Below, piece after piece: positions 63,069-64,000 of a stretch of 64,000 nt of DNA (its first letter is position 1; each line of letters starts with the position of its first letter). Source of the stretch: Rhizobium sp. CB3090. Its GTDB lineage: Bacteria; Pseudomonadota; Alphaproteobacteria; Rhizobiales; Rhizobiaceae. The stretch is taken from positions 2,666,001 through 2,730,000 of the forward strand of contig NZ_CP121662.1 of NCBI RefSeq assembly GCF_029714285.1, written 5' to 3'. Below the pieces are notes generated by a model. The model was not told the DNA's origin, made no database searches, and saw nothing but the letters and a program-made list of their open reading frames with translations. The translations under genes were made by a program, and so were the position numbers.

Positions 63069-64000
63069 TCAGAGTTTGCCCGCCCTCTGCTGGATCATCA
63101 TGAAGGTATCGAAGGTATATTCGGAAAGCTGCATCCAGAGATAGGCATCCTTCTTGTAAGCAACCTGATCGTCATAGATCCGCTTGAAATAATTGTTCGA
63201 TTTCGAGAGATCGGCATAAATTCCCATAGCCGCCTGGAAACATGCCTCGAGAATTTCCTGACTGAACGGGCGCAACGTCACGCCCTGCTTGACGATTTCC
63301 TTCAATGCCTGCGGATTTTTCACATCGTATTTCGCCAGCATGTTGGTGTTGGCGAAAGCGCAAGCATCCGCAAGGATCGTCTGATAAGTCTTCGGCAGCG
63401 CGTTCCATTTTTCCAGATTGAAGAAGGCGTGCACGACAGCCCCCCCCTCCCACCATCCGGGATAATAATAATATTTGGCGATCTTCTGGAAACCGAGTTT
63501 CAGATCGTCATAGGGGCCGACCCATTCCACCGCGTCGATGGCGCCTTTGTCCAGCGCGGCGTAGATGTCATTGATGGGGATATCCTGTTGTGGCACGATG
63601 CCGATCTTTTCGATGACCTTTCCGGCCAGGCCGGCAATGCGCATCTTCAGACCCTTGAGATCGTCCAGCGTATTGATCTCCTTACGGAACCAGCCGCCCA
63701 TCTGCACACCGGTATTGCCCGCCGGCAGGCCGAAAATGCCCTGCGTGGCATAAAACTCGTTCATCAGCTTGTTGCCGTTGCCCTGGTAGAACCAGGCATT
63801 GCTGAGTCGGGCGTTGAGGCCGAAAGGCAGAGCGGTGCCGATGGCATAGGTCGGGTCCTTGTTCCAGAAGTAATAGGAACAGGTGTGCGCCGCATCGACC
63901 GTCCCGGCGCTCACCGCGTCGGCGGCCTGCGCGCCAGGCACGATCTCACCGGCTTCAAAGGTCTGGATAACGAAATTGCCGCCTGTCGCGTCCGAAACAT
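63069..64000 (-). CDS. TRAP transporter solute-binding protein (DctP family, TakP-like), 5' partial
   Basis: The frame is open to the right edge, so the N-terminus and signal peptide are missing; about 310 residues are visible. The GTG at 63941 is internal. Features of the TakP type are AAHTCSYYFWNKDPTYAIGTALPFG, the arginine-containing MRIAGLAGKVIEKIG with its conserved arginine, and DAVEWVGPYDDLKLGF, in which the Trp-Gly-Pro loop lies near the ligand and cation site in TakP. TakP binds 2-oxo acids such as pyruvate; homologues bind other carboxylates. The DctQ and DctM membrane partners are not in the window. Confidence 0.9.
   Translation of the reverse strand, partial: VSDATGGNFVIQTFEAGEIVPGAQAADAVSAGTVDAAHTCSYYFWNKDPTYAIGTALPFGLNARLSNAWFYQGNGNKLMNEFYATQGIFGLPAGNTGVQMGGWFRKEINTLDDLKGLKMRIAGLAGKVIEKIGIVPQQDIPINDIYAALDKGAIDAVEWVGPYDDLKLGFQKIAKYYYYPGWWEGGAVVHAFFNLEKWNALPKTYQTILADACAFANTNMLAKYDVKNPQALKEIVKQGVTLRPFSQEILEACFQAAMGIYADLSKSNNYFKRIYDDQVAYKKDAYLWMQLSEYTFDTFMMIQQRAGKL

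Overview
The window is a GC-rich, densely coded chromosomal segment of an alphaproteobacterium, most likely a Rhizobium of the leguminosarum/etli type. Indicators are a close homologue of the Mesorhizobium loti MlotiK1 potassium channel, CpdR, an mmgR-type small RNA beside an inositol-monophosphatase-family gene, a glgPBCA-pgm cluster in the Agrobacterium order, soxBDAG, split pntAA-pntAB-pntB, an aa3 oxidase subunit IV, GGAAC/CGTT (EcfG-type) promoters and typical rhizobial intergenic palindromes. I see no insertion sequence, prophage, CRISPR array, rRNA or plasmid origin. The genus is inferred from content and was not tested by search.

Layout: 1-2.2 kb, a partial SGNH-like protein and a serine hydrolase. 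2.3-8.6 kb, gltD and gltB (minus), ammonium assimilation. 9.2-12.7 kb, threonine-aldolase-type lyase, a 45-residue membrane peptide, and a LysR regulator divergent from a bile-acid:sodium-symporter-type transporter. 12.8-16.9 kb, an Hsp20 gene with a heat-shock promoter and ROSE-like leader, a candidate small RNA, a DUF2000/Lrp divergent pair, the cyclic-nucleotide-gated channel and an alpha/beta hydrolase. 17-19.9 kb, hisN-like phosphatase, mmgR, N-formylglutamate amidohydrolase, cpdR and tRNA-Val(GAC). 20-23.2 kb, small secreted or hypothetical proteins and a TerC/DUF475 membrane protein. 23.5-24.9 kb, manC.

25.1-31.8 kb holds a compact three-gene operon: transglutaminase-DUF2126 amidoligase, circularly permuted ATP-grasp fused to alpha-E, and a second transglutaminase. 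It has the look of a peptide-bond-making and peptide-bond-cutting system whose product is unknown, and it is the best candidate for an undescribed system here. A von Willebrand/TadG-like protein follows. 33.4-45.2 kb is the glycogen cluster glgP-glgB-glgC-glgA-pgm, then glgX and a MaoC hydratase. 45.2-50.4 kb is soxBDAG (minus), heterotetrameric sarcosine oxidase.

50.8-55.8 kb: rpsU, a TPR lipoprotein, a DadA-like FAD oxidoreductase, an HWE-type sensor kinase and a DUF992 secreted protein with an EcfG-type promoter. 55.9-59.3 kb: pntAA-pntAB-pntB and aa3 oxidase subunit IV (minus). 59.4-64 kb: a FeeM-like acyltransferase-fold protein, an AT-rich gap, a membrane PAS-GGDEF-EAL protein with a degenerate GGDEF motif, a second AT-rich gap, and the 3' part of a TakP-like TRAP solute-binding protein that runs off the right edge.

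Common themes are carbon storage (glycogen genes, mmgR), nitrogen handling (gltBD, formylglutamate amidohydrolase, sarcosine oxidase, Lrp) and stress response (Hsp20, EcfG-type promoters, HWE kinase). Antisense open frames up to 820 codons are shadows of high-GC coding sequence and are omitted.
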